NCBI GenBank assembly: GCA_002428325.1
Contig: DIVR01000052.1
Span: 1-64,000 of the forward strand
DNA from: a bacterium UBP4_UBA6127
Lineage (GTDB): Bacteria; UBP4; UBA4092
DNA length: 64,000 bases
Direction of reading: 5' to 3'
In this document: positions 26,255-35,591 of the stretch, piece by piece
Layout: every line of letters begins with the position of its first letter
Numbering within the stretch: the stretch's first letter is position 1
Made by a program: the position numbers and the translations under genes
The notes under the pieces: model-generated
The model's database searches: none
What the model saw: only the letters and a program-made list of their open reading frames with translations
Told to the model about the DNA's origin: nothing

Positions 26255-27331
26255 ATGCTTCTAGGAATAATAATGGCTGGCGGCCGTGGTGAACGTTTCT
26301 GGCCTAAATCAAGAAAATCCATGCCTAAACAGCTTTTAGATGTTTTTACAGGGACTCCTTTGATCCAGGAAACTGTTTTACGATTAAAAGATTTAATTCC
26401 AATAGATAATATTTATGTCATAACCAATAAAATTATTGCTTCTAAAATAAAAGATTATGCAACTTCTCTGAATCTGGAGAATATTGTTGCCGAGCCCATG
26501 GGGAAAAATACAGCTGCAGCCATAGGAATAATGGCTATCTACTTAAATAAAAAATACTCAAATCCAACTTTATTGATAGCGACGGCCGACCATGTTATTC
26601 CGGATCATGCCTTATTTTTAAAGCATGTTTCAGTAGCAGCCGAGATTGCTGAAAAATATAACGGACTTGTAACTTTTGGAATAAAACCTACTTATCCGGA
26701 AACCGGTTTTGGTTATATCAAATCAGGGAATGAAATCAAAACGATTAATGGAATAACCGCATATCAAATTGATCGATTTGAAGAAAAACCCGATATTGAT
26801 ACTGCCATCCAGTATATGGAGAATGGCAGTTTTTTCTGGAACAGTGGAATGTTTTGTTGGAAATGTGAAACTATCCTAGAGGCATTTAAGATACATATGC
26901 CGGATTTATATCAAATGCTTATGAGGATTGAATCAGCCATTGATAAAGAGCAATGGCCAGAAATTCTTGATGAGATATATCCAGACCTTCAAAGTATTCC
27001 AATTGATAAAGGAATTATGGAAAAAGCAACCAATTCCATCGTATTGGAATCAAATTTTGGCTGGCACGATATTGGGTCTTGGGTAACTCTGGAAGCCATT
27101 CGTACTAAAGATGGGCATAATAATGTCCAAATGGGACCTGGAATATCCATTGATTCTGAAAACAACATCATTGTTTCAGAAAAGCCATTTATCGCAACCC
27201 TTGGGGTCAAGGATATGATAATTGTCGCTTTGGAAGACACTCTTCTTGTCTGCCCAAAAAATAAGGCCCAGGAAATCAGAAAAGTCATTCAGGAAATGGA
27301 AAAAGTGCCTGATTATACAAAATATCTTTAG
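26255..27331 (+). CDS. manC: Mannose-1-phosphate guanylyltransferase
   Basis: This enzyme makes GDP-mannose from mannose 1-phosphate and GTP, the donor for mannosylation and for GDP-fucose or GDP-rhamnose. The 358-residue protein has the pyrophosphorylase signature MAGGRGERFWPKSRKSMPKQ at 7-26, FEEKPD near 173 and NSGMFCWK near 194. It lacks the C-terminal phosphomannose isomerase domain of bifunctional enzymes. AAAGG lies nine bases before the ATG. It may provide the sugar donor for the polyprenyl-phosphate pathway at 43905-46976, which is an inference. Confidence 0.92.
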   Translation: MLLGIIMAGGRGERFWPKSRKSMPKQLLDVFTGTPLIQETVLRLKDLIPIDNIYVITNKIIASKIKDYATSLNLENIVAEPMGKNTAAAIGIMAIYLNKKYSNPTLLIATADHVIPDHALFLKHVSVAAEIAEKYNGLVTFGIKPTYPETGFGYIKSGNEIKTINGITAYQIDRFEEKPDIDTAIQYMENGSFFWNSGMFCWKCETILEAFKIHMPDLYQMLMRIESAIDKEQWPEILDEIYPDLQSIPIDKGIMEKATNSIVLESNFGWHDIGSWVTLEAIRTKDGHNNVQMGPGISIDSENNIIVSEKPFIATLGVKDMIIVALEDTLLVCPKNKAQEIRKVIQEMEKVPDYTKYL

Positions 27332-27341
27332 ATAATATTTA

Positions 27342-29480
27342 TTAAGGCTTAACTGTCAGATTGAAATGGATGATTGGGGAATGTACTTTACTAAAGGTCT
27401 CAAATAGGAGACTTATCTGATGGTTCCCCTCCGGCAATGGGGTTTCTGCCTTATATGTAATGATCCCATTTTTCCAATCATACTCAAATAAAACTTCATT
27501 TCCATCAATCTGCATGGATATTGATGACGGGTTTATTTTATAAACAGAATCAGAGACTCCATCCTCTAACTGGATTTTGATAAGCTCAATTCCCTTTGGG
27601 ATATCGCCTGAGGGCTCTAAAAGGACAGCCGAAGGCTGGGGTTGCGAATACCAGTCAATAATCCCCCTGAAATAGGCATACGATTGTCTTTTCAGATAAT
27701 CCAAATTACGTAATTGCTCTTCTTCATCGAAACAGTAAAAATGAGACCCCTCTCCCAGTATTCCCGGGACTCCCCTCAACCCACGTAATTCGGCATATCC
27801 AGAATTCCAATAAGAAAAATAATCTGACATACTTCCCTTATCCGGAATATTTAAATATCCAGATATTTTTTGAGTAACAAGATTTGATAAATCCAGGGAT
27901 TGGGGATTTTCTGCAGGATTTCCATGAAAATATACACACGCATAATTGGAATAAAAGTCGAAAGAATTGTGATGGATAGAAACAAACAAATCAGATTGGG
28001 TCGCATTTGCCAAGGCCGGTCTTTCATCTAAATCCACATCGATATCGGTTGTTCTACACATATAAACAGTAACATCGGCTTTTTCCAGATACTCCTTAAG
28101 GAATAAGGCTACTTGAAGGTTTAATTCATCTTCCCGGGTGTTAGTTGCACCCCATCGATATTCAGAAAGGTGAGCTAAGCCCCCATGCCCGGCACTGATG
28201 GTTATCTTTTTACCTCTCAGGCAGGTTGATTCAGAAGGAATGTAATTAATATCCAAGGGAGGCAAATAACGTTTTCTATGGGCCGTATAATTTGTGAAAG
28301 TAATTGTCGCAGATGGGTTTCTCATCTGATAAAGAGGAGTTAATGATTTCTGGTAATATATTTCAGTATCAAAACCATCAAACCCATAATAGACTAAATG
28401 ACCATATCCTTTTGAATCCATGGCTAGAACAGGTTGATATTGAAAGATATTATCGTTTGTCAACGCTACAGGATTGGAAAATAAACCCTGGATATTATTG
28501 GAATAATAAATCTCATAGGGACCTTCATTTCCGCCTGTTCCACCGTTAAAAACCAGGTAAATATATCCACGGGTATCTGCTAATAAATATGTATTATCGA
28601 AATCCCCCCTATGATCCATAATCCTTTCAGGAAGGTTCCAAGCACCTGATTGCCCTTTAATGAGGGAGATCTTTCGTTTTAAGGGGGTATCACATGCATA
28701 AGCGATATAGACGACGCCTTTGCCATCTACAGCCAGAGAAGGTCTCCATGGATGGGATATGGATTTATTTATTATCTCCGGTTCTGACCATAATCCCTGA
28801 TAATACGTTTGATATATCAGGGTATAATTCCCCTGCTCTCCTCCCAGATATATCAAATGGAGTTTTCCCTTAGTATCAAACGTAATCGAGGGTGCCCAGC
28901 ATATGGGCATTTCTTTATTGCTAATATCCTGTTTGGGGCTCCATTTCCCGTCAGAACAGTTTGAATAATAAAGCTTCCCATCATCATCATGAAAGACCAT
29001 ATGCAAAACATCATGGTTATCAATTGCCGCTGCAGGTCTGGATTCAGGAGACACACCCTTCTTATCCAGGGTAATACAGGAGGATTCTGACCATTGTCCA
29101 TTTTTATAAAAAGTATGGAAAATAAAAAGCTTATTCTTCCGATCCGCTAATCTGGATAAGAAAAGAACATGGATACTGCCTTGGGAATCTGCTTTGACTA
29201 TTGGCTGATAATCACTGACTAAAGGAGTCTGGGTGATATTATCCATCTTCCATTCTGATTGAAGGTTCTGGAATAAAACGATGTCATATTTTTTCCCCGG
29301 TATAATTTCATTGCAGGCAACGACCGGGATATCGTCTTTAGTAATTGCAATGGAAGGAAACTGATCCATCACCTCATTGGAAGTAATTGCCTGGCAAGTC
29401 CCCCATCCTGATGCGGCAAGAAGAAATGAGGGGGAAAGTAAAAATAATATAAATAGGCTCTGTACCAATATCTTTTTCAT
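27342..29480 (-). CDS. Secreted N-acetylmuramoyl-L-alanine amidase with N-terminal beta-propeller
   Basis: The 712-residue protein has a signal peptide (about 1-23). Next comes a repeat region (about 30-385) of six or seven similar units with LHxxF/Y strands and bulky WS-type turns, like sialidase/BNR beta-propellers. An amidase_3 domain (about 423-625) follows, with zinc ligands His432 (SAGHGG), Glu450 (REDELN) and His503 (SIHHNS). A beta-sandwich tail (about 635-712) follows. Such amidases cut the bond between N-acetylmuramic acid and the stem peptide. The propeller may bind wall or surface glycans. The gene is convergent with manC, with only 10 bases between the stops. Confidence 0.87.
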   Translation of the reverse strand: MKKILVQSLFILFLLSPSFLLAASGWGTCQAITSNEVMDQFPSIAITKDDIPVVACNEIIPGKKYDIVLFQNLQSEWKMDNITQTPLVSDYQPIVKADSQGSIHVLFLSRLADRKNKLFIFHTFYKNGQWSESSCITLDKKGVSPESRPAAAIDNHDVLHMVFHDDDGKLYYSNCSDGKWSPKQDISNKEMPICWAPSITFDTKGKLHLIYLGGEQGNYTLIYQTYYQGLWSEPEIINKSISHPWRPSLAVDGKGVVYIAYACDTPLKRKISLIKGQSGAWNLPERIMDHRGDFDNTYLLADTRGYIYLVFNGGTGGNEGPYEIYYSNNIQGLFSNPVALTNDNIFQYQPVLAMDSKGYGHLVYYGFDGFDTEIYYQKSLTPLYQMRNPSATITFTNYTAHRKRYLPPLDINYIPSESTCLRGKKITISAGHGGLAHLSEYRWGATNTREDELNLQVALFLKEYLEKADVTVYMCRTTDIDVDLDERPALANATQSDLFVSIHHNSFDFYSNYACVYFHGNPAENPQSLDLSNLVTQKISGYLNIPDKGSMSDYFSYWNSGYAELRGLRGVPGILGEGSHFYCFDEEEQLRNLDYLKRQSYAYFRGIIDWYSQPQPSAVLLEPSGDIPKGIELIKIQLEDGVSDSVYKINPSSISMQIDGNEVLFEYDWKNGIITYKAETPLPEGNHQISLLFETFSKVHSPIIHFNLTVKP

Positions 29481-29537
29481 TTATTATTCCTCTAAAATGA
29501 ATTGCTAGACACAAAGCATTATACGACAACTATCTGC

Positions 29538-29575
29538 CAAAAGAAAACGCCTTCGGGAATGAATCCCGGAGGCGT
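29538..29575 (-). terminator. Terminator of the sdhCDAB operon
   Basis: Read leftward, ACGCCTCCGGGA pairs with TTCCCGAAGGCGT around a 4-base loop (29547-29575, one mismatch), followed by TTTTCTTTT. It lies 27 bases past the sdhB stop. Confidence 0.75.
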
Positions 29576-29602
29576 CAGGTATAAACAGTATTCTTGAATA
29601 AA

Positions 29603-30301
29603 TTACATTTTATTAAACATAATCTCTTTTTTAACTTTACCGATAGCGCGTGTAATGTTAATGTCCCTGGGACAAGCTTCCACACAGTTGAATATCGTCC
29701 GACATCGCCAGACACCCATCTGTTTGTCAGCAATATCTAAACGTTCATCAGTGGCCTGATCACGGGTATCAAAGATGAAACGATATGCAGCAACAAGCGC
29801 GGCAGGCCCCAGATACTGGCCATTGGCCCAGAAAGAGGGACAAGAGGTTGTACAGGATGCACAAAGAATACACTTTGTAGCTTCTTCATATTTATCCACT
29901 TCGGCCTGTGATTGCTTTCTTTCCCGGGTACCGGGTTCATCATTGTTGATAAGGAATGGTTTTACCGAACGATATTTCGCAAAGAATGGTTCCATATCAA
30001 CAATTAAATCTTTTATGACCTTCAATCCAAGAAGTGGCTCAATAAGAATAGGCTGTTTTAAATCCTTGATCAGAACTTTGCAGGCAAGCCGATTCTTTCC
30101 ATTAATTCTCATGGCATCTGAACCACAGACTCCATGAGCACAGGAACGGCGGTAGGAAAGAGTTCCATCTATTTTCCATTTGACTGCATTGAGTCCGTCC
30201 AAAGCCCGGTCCGTTGGTTCAAGTTCAACCTCATAAGTCTCATAATGAGGTTCCTTGTCCACTTCGGGATTATATCTTTTGATTTTAAATTTAACGTTCA
30301 C
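29603..30301 (-). CDS. sdhB: Succinate dehydrogenase iron-sulfur subunit
   Basis: SdhB passes electrons from the flavoprotein to quinone through three clusters. In the 232-residue protein the [2Fe-2S] ligands are Cys54, Cys59 and Cys74, with Asp62 in the fourth position as in E. coli SdhB. The [4Fe-4S] motif CILCASC is at 144-150 with Cys210. The [3Fe-4S] motif uses Cys154, Cys200 and Cys206. It is the last gene of sdhCDAB and lies 26 bases after sdhA. A fumarate reductase role cannot be fully excluded from sequence alone. Confidence 0.94.
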   Translation of the reverse strand: MNVKFKIKRYNPEVDKEPHYETYEVELEPTDRALDGLNAVKWKIDGTLSYRRSCAHGVCGSDAMRINGKNRLACKVLIKDLKQPILIEPLLGLKVIKDLIVDMEPFFAKYRSVKPFLINNDEPGTRERKQSQAEVDKYEEATKCILCASCTTSCPSFWANGQYLGPAALVAAYRFIFDTRDQATDERLDIADKQMGVWRCRTIFNCVEACPRDINITRAIGKVKKEIMFNKM

Positions 30302-30327
30302 AGATATACTCCGTTCAAAAATATTTT

Positions 30328-32055
30328 TTAATATTTACGTTCTTTTGGTTGGAATCGTGAGATAACAACAGGTTTATATTTCAATTCAATTCCCTTGTCA
30401 TTCTTAAATGCCAGTGTGTGTTTGAGGAAATTGATATCATCCCGTTTAGGATAATCTTCACGATAATGGGCTCCTCTGGATTCTTTTCGATTCAACGCGC
30501 TGGTAACGGTAACTTCGGCCAGTTGAATCAGGTTTTCCATTTCAATGGCTTCCAGAAGGTCTGAATTATATTGAGTCCCCTTATCCTGAATCGAAATGTT
30601 GGCAAATCGAGTTTTAATTTCTTGCATTTTTTTCAGCATACGAGTAAGGGTCTCTTCAGTACGGAACACACCTGAATCCTCCATCATGGCTTCCTGCATG
30701 TCGGCACGAACAGCTCCGACTGTTTCCTTGCCGGTTGCTGAAATGAATCGTGTAACCATATCACGGCTGCGTTTTTCAGCATTTTCCGGCAAGGCAGACC
30801 AATCAGTATTTTTCACATATTTGGCCATGTGGCGACCGCCACGACGTCCAAATACAAGAATATCCACCAGAGAGTTAGTTCCCAAACGATTAGCTCCATG
30901 GACAGAAACACAAGCGCATTCACCTGCTGCATAGAATCCCGGAACAGGAGTATTTTGTTCATCCCGTACAACCCTGGAATCCACATCGGTTGGAATTCCG
31001 CCCATTTCATAATGCGCTGTCGGTTGAATTGGAATCGGCTGGGTAGCCGGATCAACTCCCAGATAAACTCTGACAAATTCAGTAATATCGGGTAGTTTTT
31101 TATCCAGTACTTCTTTACCCAGATGGGTCAAATCAAGATAGACATAATCTTTTCCTTCGATACCTCTTCCAGCACGAACTTCAAGGTGAATGCAGCGGGA
31201 GCAGATATCTCTTGGAGAAAGGTCTTTCATTGTCGGAGAATAACGTTCCATGAAACGTTCGCCATCTTTATTACGAAGGATACCCCCTTCACCACGAGCC
31301 GCTTCACTTAACAGAATCCCCATTTTATATATTCCTGTTGGGTGAAACTGGAAAAATTCCATATCTTCCAGGGGAATGCCCTGATTATAGGCAATCGACA
31401 TCCCATCACCGGTCAACGCATGAGCATTGCTGGTGATCTTGAACATTCGTCCCGATCCCCCAGTGGCAAACATGACCGCTTTGGTATGGAATGAGTGGAT
31501 TTCTCCGGTCGCCAGGCAGATAGCCACCACACCGCAGCAGACATCATTATTCATTATCAAATCAAGAACATGATATTCATCATAAAATTTAACATTCTGT
31601 TTGATACACTGTTGATACAGTGTTTGCAGAATCATGTGTCCGGTACGGTCTGCGGCAAAACAAGACCGCATGACAGGCCCTTCACCAAAATTACGAGTGT
31701 GGCCACCAAATCGGCGCTGGTCGATTTTACCTTCCGGGGTCCGGTTAAAGGGAAGCCCTAAATGTTCCAGTTGGATAACCGTTTCAACGGCTTCCTGGCA
31801 CATGATTTCAGCGGCATCCTGGTCTGTCAGGTAGTCGCCGCCTTTACAGGTATCAAACATATGCCATTCCCAGGAATCCTCTTCTTTATTTCCGAGAGCG
31901 GCGCCAATACCGCCTTGAGCCGCACCCGTATGAGAACGGGTTGGATATAGCTTGCTGATAACCGCGATTTTTGCGCCATCCATGGAAGCTTCCAGAGCTG
32001 CAAAAAGTCCTGCTCCTCCGGCTCCTACGATGACGGCATCAAATTTATGGACCAC
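30328..32055 (-). CDS. sdhA: Succinate dehydrogenase flavoprotein subunit
   Basis: SdhA oxidises succinate to fumarate with covalently bound FAD. The 575-residue protein has the dinucleotide motif GAGGAGLFAALEA at 11-23 and the FAD-linking His42 in RSHTGAAQGGIGA. The active-site HPTGIYKMG lies near 237, followed by the arginine of SEAARGEGG, and the conserved HYEMGGIPTD near 351. Length and motifs are normal. It follows sdhD and precedes sdhB. Confidence 0.96.
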   Translation of the reverse strand: MVHKFDAVIVGAGGAGLFAALEASMDGAKIAVISKLYPTRSHTGAAQGGIGAALGNKEEDSWEWHMFDTCKGGDYLTDQDAAEIMCQEAVETVIQLEHLGLPFNRTPEGKIDQRRFGGHTRNFGEGPVMRSCFAADRTGHMILQTLYQQCIKQNVKFYDEYHVLDLIMNNDVCCGVVAICLATGEIHSFHTKAVMFATGGSGRMFKITSNAHALTGDGMSIAYNQGIPLEDMEFFQFHPTGIYKMGILLSEAARGEGGILRNKDGERFMERYSPTMKDLSPRDICSRCIHLEVRAGRGIEGKDYVYLDLTHLGKEVLDKKLPDITEFVRVYLGVDPATQPIPIQPTAHYEMGGIPTDVDSRVVRDEQNTPVPGFYAAGECACVSVHGANRLGTNSLVDILVFGRRGGRHMAKYVKNTDWSALPENAEKRSRDMVTRFISATGKETVGAVRADMQEAMMEDSGVFRTEETLTRMLKKMQEIKTRFANISIQDKGTQYNSDLLEAIEMENLIQLAEVTVTSALNRKESRGAHYREDYPKRDDINFLKHTLAFKNDKGIELKYKPVVISRFQPKERKY

Positions 32056-32094
32056 AGTAATGAACTCCTTATCTAAGGTATTTATATTGTCCGG

Positions 32095-32487
32095 TTAAAA
32101 TGACTGAAGCTGGGGAGTAAACGTCAGAATACCCACCATCCCATAAATTAACAGGGTCAGAGAAATCGTATAAAGAACTGAAAGAGCTAAAACTCTCAGT
32201 CCCTGATGATGAATATAATCATCCACCACATATCGCACACCATTCATGCCATGAATCATGGCTAAAAACAGTAAAATAATGTCATAGGTACGCCAGATTG
32301 GAGATGAAAACCGAGCCGCTACCCATGCGTAGTCAATGGTCTGGCTGTCCCTGAATATGTGCATGATGGCAAAGTGGGTAACAGCCATCAGAAGTAACAC
32401 AATTCCAGAAATTCGCATAAAATACCATGCCAGAAGTTCCATGCTTCCGTTTGGCTGGGTTCGCGAACCATAAAGATTTCGTGCCAT
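32095..32487 (-). CDS. sdhD: Succinate dehydrogenase membrane anchor subunit SdhD
   Basis: The 130-residue protein has three hydrophobic helices (about 18-42, 58-80 and 98-122). The AWYFMRISG start of helix 1 and the conserved histidine of the MIHGMNGVRYVVDDY segment fit a heme/quinone-binding anchor of the SdhCD type. I use ATG 32487 rather than an upstream ATG at 32508. AAGGAAGG lies just before the former, and the extra N-terminal residues MRKKEGT are read from that ribosome-binding site. It sits between sdhC and sdhA. Confidence 0.85.
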   Translation of the reverse strand: MARNLYGSRTQPNGSMELLAWYFMRISGIVLLLMAVTHFAIMHIFRDSQTIDYAWVAARFSSPIWRTYDIILLFLAMIHGMNGVRYVVDDYIHHQGLRVLALSVLYTISLTLLIYGMVGILTFTPQLQSF

Positions 32488-32511
32488 AGTTCCTTCCTTT
32501 TTTCTCATCAG

Positions 32512-32880
32512 TTATTTACTAATAATTGGCGATAACATAATATAGGCGGCCGGAAGCGCCATTCCAGCAAACACCAGCATCTGGACCCAGAACATCTGAC
32601 GATGATAAACCATCAAATTATCAAAAAAGTCCATTAGAACAATCCGTGTCCCATTCAAAGCATGAAACAATACAGTCATTCCCAATGCAAATTCCATTAA
32701 TCGGAAAAAATCATTGTGATATAACGCTAAAGCCTTATTATATGCTTCAGGGCTATATCCCATCATTGACATCTCCAGAATGTGAATCAAAAGGAAAAAG
32801 AAAACTCCCAGTCCCGTAAAGCGATGCAAGGCCCAGGCCAACATGCCTTCTCTTCCTTTGTACCGGATTTCTTCAAACAT
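32512..32880 (-). CDS. sdhC: Succinate dehydrogenase cytochrome b subunit SdhC
   Basis: The 122-residue membrane protein has three helices, the conserved HRFTGLGVFFFLLIH at about 18-32 and a probable heme-ligating histidine in VLFHALNGTRIVLMD near 73. It forms the quinone site with SdhD. GAAGGGGG precedes the ATG. It is the first gene of sdhCDAB, below a good promoter at 32963-32991. Confidence 0.88.
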   Translation of the reverse strand: MFEEIRYKGREGMLAWALHRFTGLGVFFFLLIHILEMSMMGYSPEAYNKALALYHNDFFRLMEFALGMTVLFHALNGTRIVLMDFFDNLMVYHRQMFWVQMLVFAGMALPAAYIMLSPIISK

Positions 32881-32962
32881 AGAACCCCCTTCATTGAAGT
32901 GAATAATATTAATATAAATAACCGATTCTTAACGTTGGAATAATTTCGGAGTGATTACTATT

Positions 32963-32991
32963 ATTCTAGAAAATCCACAGATTAAAGTCAA
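32963..32991 (-). promoter_or_regulatory. Sigma-70-type promoter of sdhCDAB
   Basis: Read leftward, TTGACT (32986-32991) and TAGAAT (32963-32968) are exactly 17 bases apart and each matches the consensus at 5/6. Upstream at 33015-33033 two GTTAAC hexamers are separated by 7 bases, a possible operator dyad. The untranslated leader is about 75 bases. Confidence 0.6.
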
Positions 32992-33063
32992 TCAAATCTG
33001 CTTTAAATATTTCAGTTAACAATATTAGTTAACTTGTCAAACTATTTTAGGCTTCATCACGGG

Positions 33064-33100
33064 TTCAGACCCAGGCTGAAGATAACAGCCTGGGTCTGAA
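33064..33100. repeat. Long palindrome between sdhC and pilT (family member 2)
   Basis: Arms 33064-33078 and 33086-33100 are perfect 15-base reverse complements with a 7-base loop. The core AGACCCAGGCTGA ... CAGCCTGGGTC is identical to that of the palindrome at 49970-49999. No T tract follows. A second, smaller stem (33126-33134 with 33155-33163) lies just after the pilT stop. Confidence 0.75.
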
Positions 33101-33177
33101 TCCAGAGGATAACGCTAATCATTTAGAAATGGCACAGATTGAGCTATTTATTATTGCCATTTCAATGAATTATCCAG

Positions 33178-34287
33178 CTATTTTCTTTGGAAAAAACGTT
33201 TGGGAACAGGCGGTGATTCAGAAAGATTTTTGTCCTGCATATTAAATTGGACAAACAGGCTGGGGTCCATTGCCCGAGAAACAGCCTCTTCGGCAGAAAT
33301 AACCCCCCGGGTCATGAGATCCAGTAAAGAAGCGTCCATGGTGTTCATTCCATAGGTGGCCCCAGATTGCAACATAGACATTATCTGCTCAGTTTTTTGG
33401 GTTCGAATGACATTTCTAACCGCGGTTGTCGCTATTAGTACTTCCATGGCTAACGCTCTGCCGCCACCTATTTTGGGAATCAATTGCTGAGCTAAGATTC
33501 CTTCCAGACAGGCAGCTAACTGAATTCGAATCTGTTCTTGCTGATTGGGAGGAAAAACATCGATAATGCGGTCAATGGTTTGAGAAGTATTCGGGGTATG
33601 CAAGGTAGCTAAGACTAAATGACCGGTTTCAGCAGCCGTAATCGCCGTGCTGATAGTTTCCAAATCCCTCATTTCCCCAATACAGACAACATCAGGGTCT
33701 TGTCGGAGGACATGTCTCAACGCCGCATTAAAAGAGCGGGTATCGCTACCGACTTCCCTCTGTTTAACAATTCCCTTCTTGTGGGAAAGAACATATTCAA
33801 TAGGATCTTCTACCGTAATAATCAAACAGTTTCTCTCTGAACAAATTAAATCAAGCATGGAGGCCAGTGTGGTGGTTTTTCCCATACCTGTAGGGCCTGT
33901 TACCAAAATAAAGCCACTGGTTTTCCGCGCCAGAGAAGCAACCACCGGAGGAAGACCTAGTTCCTCAATAGTACGAATACTCCTGGGGATGGTTCTGAAA
34001 GCCGCCTCAACACCACCCTTTTGCCGATGAATATTACATCGAAATCGACCCAGATCTTCATACTCTATTGAAAGATCCAATTCCATGGTTTCTTCAAACT
34101 TAGCTTTTTGCTCATCATTGAGAATGGAATAAATCATTTGAATATTATCGTTTTGAGTCAATCGGGTCTCAATGGCAGGAATCAATTTTCCATCAACCCG
34201 GATCATAGGAGGAGCTCCAGCCGTCAAATGGAGATCGGACCCCCCCATAGCTAGCACTTGTTCAAAAAGCGCTTTCAGGCTAAACAT
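33178..34287 (-). CDS. pilT: PilT-type twitching motility ATPase
   Basis: PilT is the hexameric ATPase that retracts type IV pili. The 369-residue protein has a PAS-like N-terminal domain with GGSDLHLTAGAPP near 15-27, Walker A GPTGMGKT at 131-138 and the Asp box. The Walker B region contains GEMRDLETI and the His box HLVLATLHT. An AVRNVIRT segment stands in for the usual AIRNLIRE. The last 25 residues are basic and variable. No pilin, pilB or pilC gene is in the window. It directly abuts the glycosyltransferase gene (0 bases between). Confidence 0.93.
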   Translation of the reverse strand: MFSLKALFEQVLAMGGSDLHLTAGAPPMIRVDGKLIPAIETRLTQNDNIQMIYSILNDEQKAKFEETMELDLSIEYEDLGRFRCNIHRQKGGVEAAFRTIPRSIRTIEELGLPPVVASLARKTSGFILVTGPTGMGKTTTLASMLDLICSERNCLIITVEDPIEYVLSHKKGIVKQREVGSDTRSFNAALRHVLRQDPDVVCIGEMRDLETISTAITAAETGHLVLATLHTPNTSQTIDRIIDVFPPNQQEQIRIQLAACLEGILAQQLIPKIGGGRALAMEVLIATTAVRNVIRTQKTEQIMSMLQSGATYGMNTMDASLLDLMTRGVISAEEAVSRAMDPSLFVQFNMQDKNLSESPPVPKRFFQRK

Positions 34288-35472
34288 TTATGAATCCACC
34301 TCCGTAATCATATTGGTTTCATTCGGGATACCCGAATCGATAAATCCTTTATCAAATAAACGGAGAGTCGCTTCCACGATATTTCGGCTTGAATTTCTGA
34401 TTACAATATTCTCAATATTCATTTTCAGTTGATTCATCTGGGTGGGGTCGCTCAAAAGAGAGTTGATGATTGCGGGAAGGTCTTCTTCAAAATCAATCCT
34501 AAGGGCTGCCTTTTCACTTACCAGGTATTGGGAATTATTTTCTTCCTGACCCGGCAAGGGATGGATAATAAGCATCGGTAAACCCTTGACCAGTGCTTCG
34601 GAACTTGTCACCCCACCCGGTTTAGTGATCAATATATCACTGACAGACATAAATTCATGGACATTATTCACAAATCCAAAGATATGCAAAGGTAAACCTG
34701 ATTCTTCCTTTAACATCGATAAGGATCGCCTCAGACGAGTGTTATGGCCCGTAATGACAACTATCTGGTAGGGACAGTTGATATTCTTGAATTCCTTGAC
34801 GATATCTTCAAAAGGCCCCAGTCCCTGGCTTCCCCCCATCAATAAAATAACCGGTAATGAAGCATCCAACCCCAGTCTATTCCGAATATCTGTTTTCTCG
34901 GCCTCGGAGTGTTGGACTTCAAATTCAGGATTGACGGGGATTCCCAGAATATTTATGCGTGAGGATTCAATCCCATGAGCTGCCAGGTCATCTTTGCAAA
35001 TCTGGGAGGGTACCGTGTATAAATCCACCTCTGGATGAACCCAGTAGGCATTGGCAATATAGTCGGTTACAACAGCAACAATGGGAACAGATAAAGCATT
35101 TTCCTTTTTCAGAGAACAGGCTACTTCACAGGGAAATGCCTGCGTTGAGATAATGACATCAGGTTTGACTTCCCTGAGGATTTCCTTGAATTTCATGGAA
35201 GCCTGGTGAGTCACTAGATTTCTCAATTTGCGGATTCTTACTACAAATTTATCATTATCATAGAGATAATCCCACAATTCAGGAGTTGTTTTTAGAATCC
35301 CCATGTAAGTGGTATTGATCATTTGTTCTAATAATGGATTTTTTATAAATTCAAAGAAATTCTGGTTAATAACTTGATGTTCCGGAGCATAACAATGAAA
35401 AGCCTTCTCAATGGCTCGAGCTGCATGTTGATGTCCAGATCGTTTTGATATAGATAAAATTAATACTTTCAT
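34288..35472 (-). CDS. MGDG-synthase-like lipid glycosyltransferase (GT28)
   Basis: The 394-residue protein begins MKVLILSISKRSGHQHAARAI and has the N-terminal domain typical of monogalactosyldiacylglycerol synthases and UgtP-type diglucosyl-diacylglycerol synthases. A GT28/MurG-like C-terminal domain follows (LLMGGSQGLGPFEDIV near 215-230, TKPGGVTSSEALVKGLP near 290-306). It likely transfers a sugar from a UDP-sugar to diacylglycerol at the inner membrane, making a glycolipid. The exact sugar is unknown. It is transcribed with pilT; nadA, 119 bases upstream, may be separate. Confidence 0.82.
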   Translation of the reverse strand: MKVLILSISKRSGHQHAARAIEKAFHCYAPEHQVINQNFFEFIKNPLLEQMINTTYMGILKTTPELWDYLYDNDKFVVRIRKLRNLVTHQASMKFKEILREVKPDVIISTQAFPCEVACSLKKENALSVPIVAVVTDYIANAYWVHPEVDLYTVPSQICKDDLAAHGIESSRINILGIPVNPEFEVQHSEAEKTDIRNRLGLDASLPVILLMGGSQGLGPFEDIVKEFKNINCPYQIVVITGHNTRLRRSLSMLKEESGLPLHIFGFVNNVHEFMSVSDILITKPGGVTSSEALVKGLPMLIIHPLPGQEENNSQYLVSEKAALRIDFEEDLPAIINSLLSDPTQMNQLKMNIENIVIRNSSRNIVEATLRLFDKGFIDSGIPNETNMITEVDS

Positions 35473-35591
35473 ATCTTTAGCGGTATCCCCTTACTGCCGT
35501 TCCAATCGTATCATACCCGATTATACCCCGCAATAATATTATCACTGTAGGTGGTTTCAATTCTATTGAATAGAATAGGTCTTAATCGTGA

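Noticed and set aside
27060..27080. TGGCACG motif resembling a sigma-54 -24 element
   Set aside because: The matching -12 TTGC element is absent at the right spacing, and the site lies inside manC. I found no convincing sigma-54 promoter in the window despite rpoN.
32488..32508. Upstream ATG for sdhD
   Set aside because: This stretch contains the AAGGAAGG ribosome-binding site for ATG 32487.
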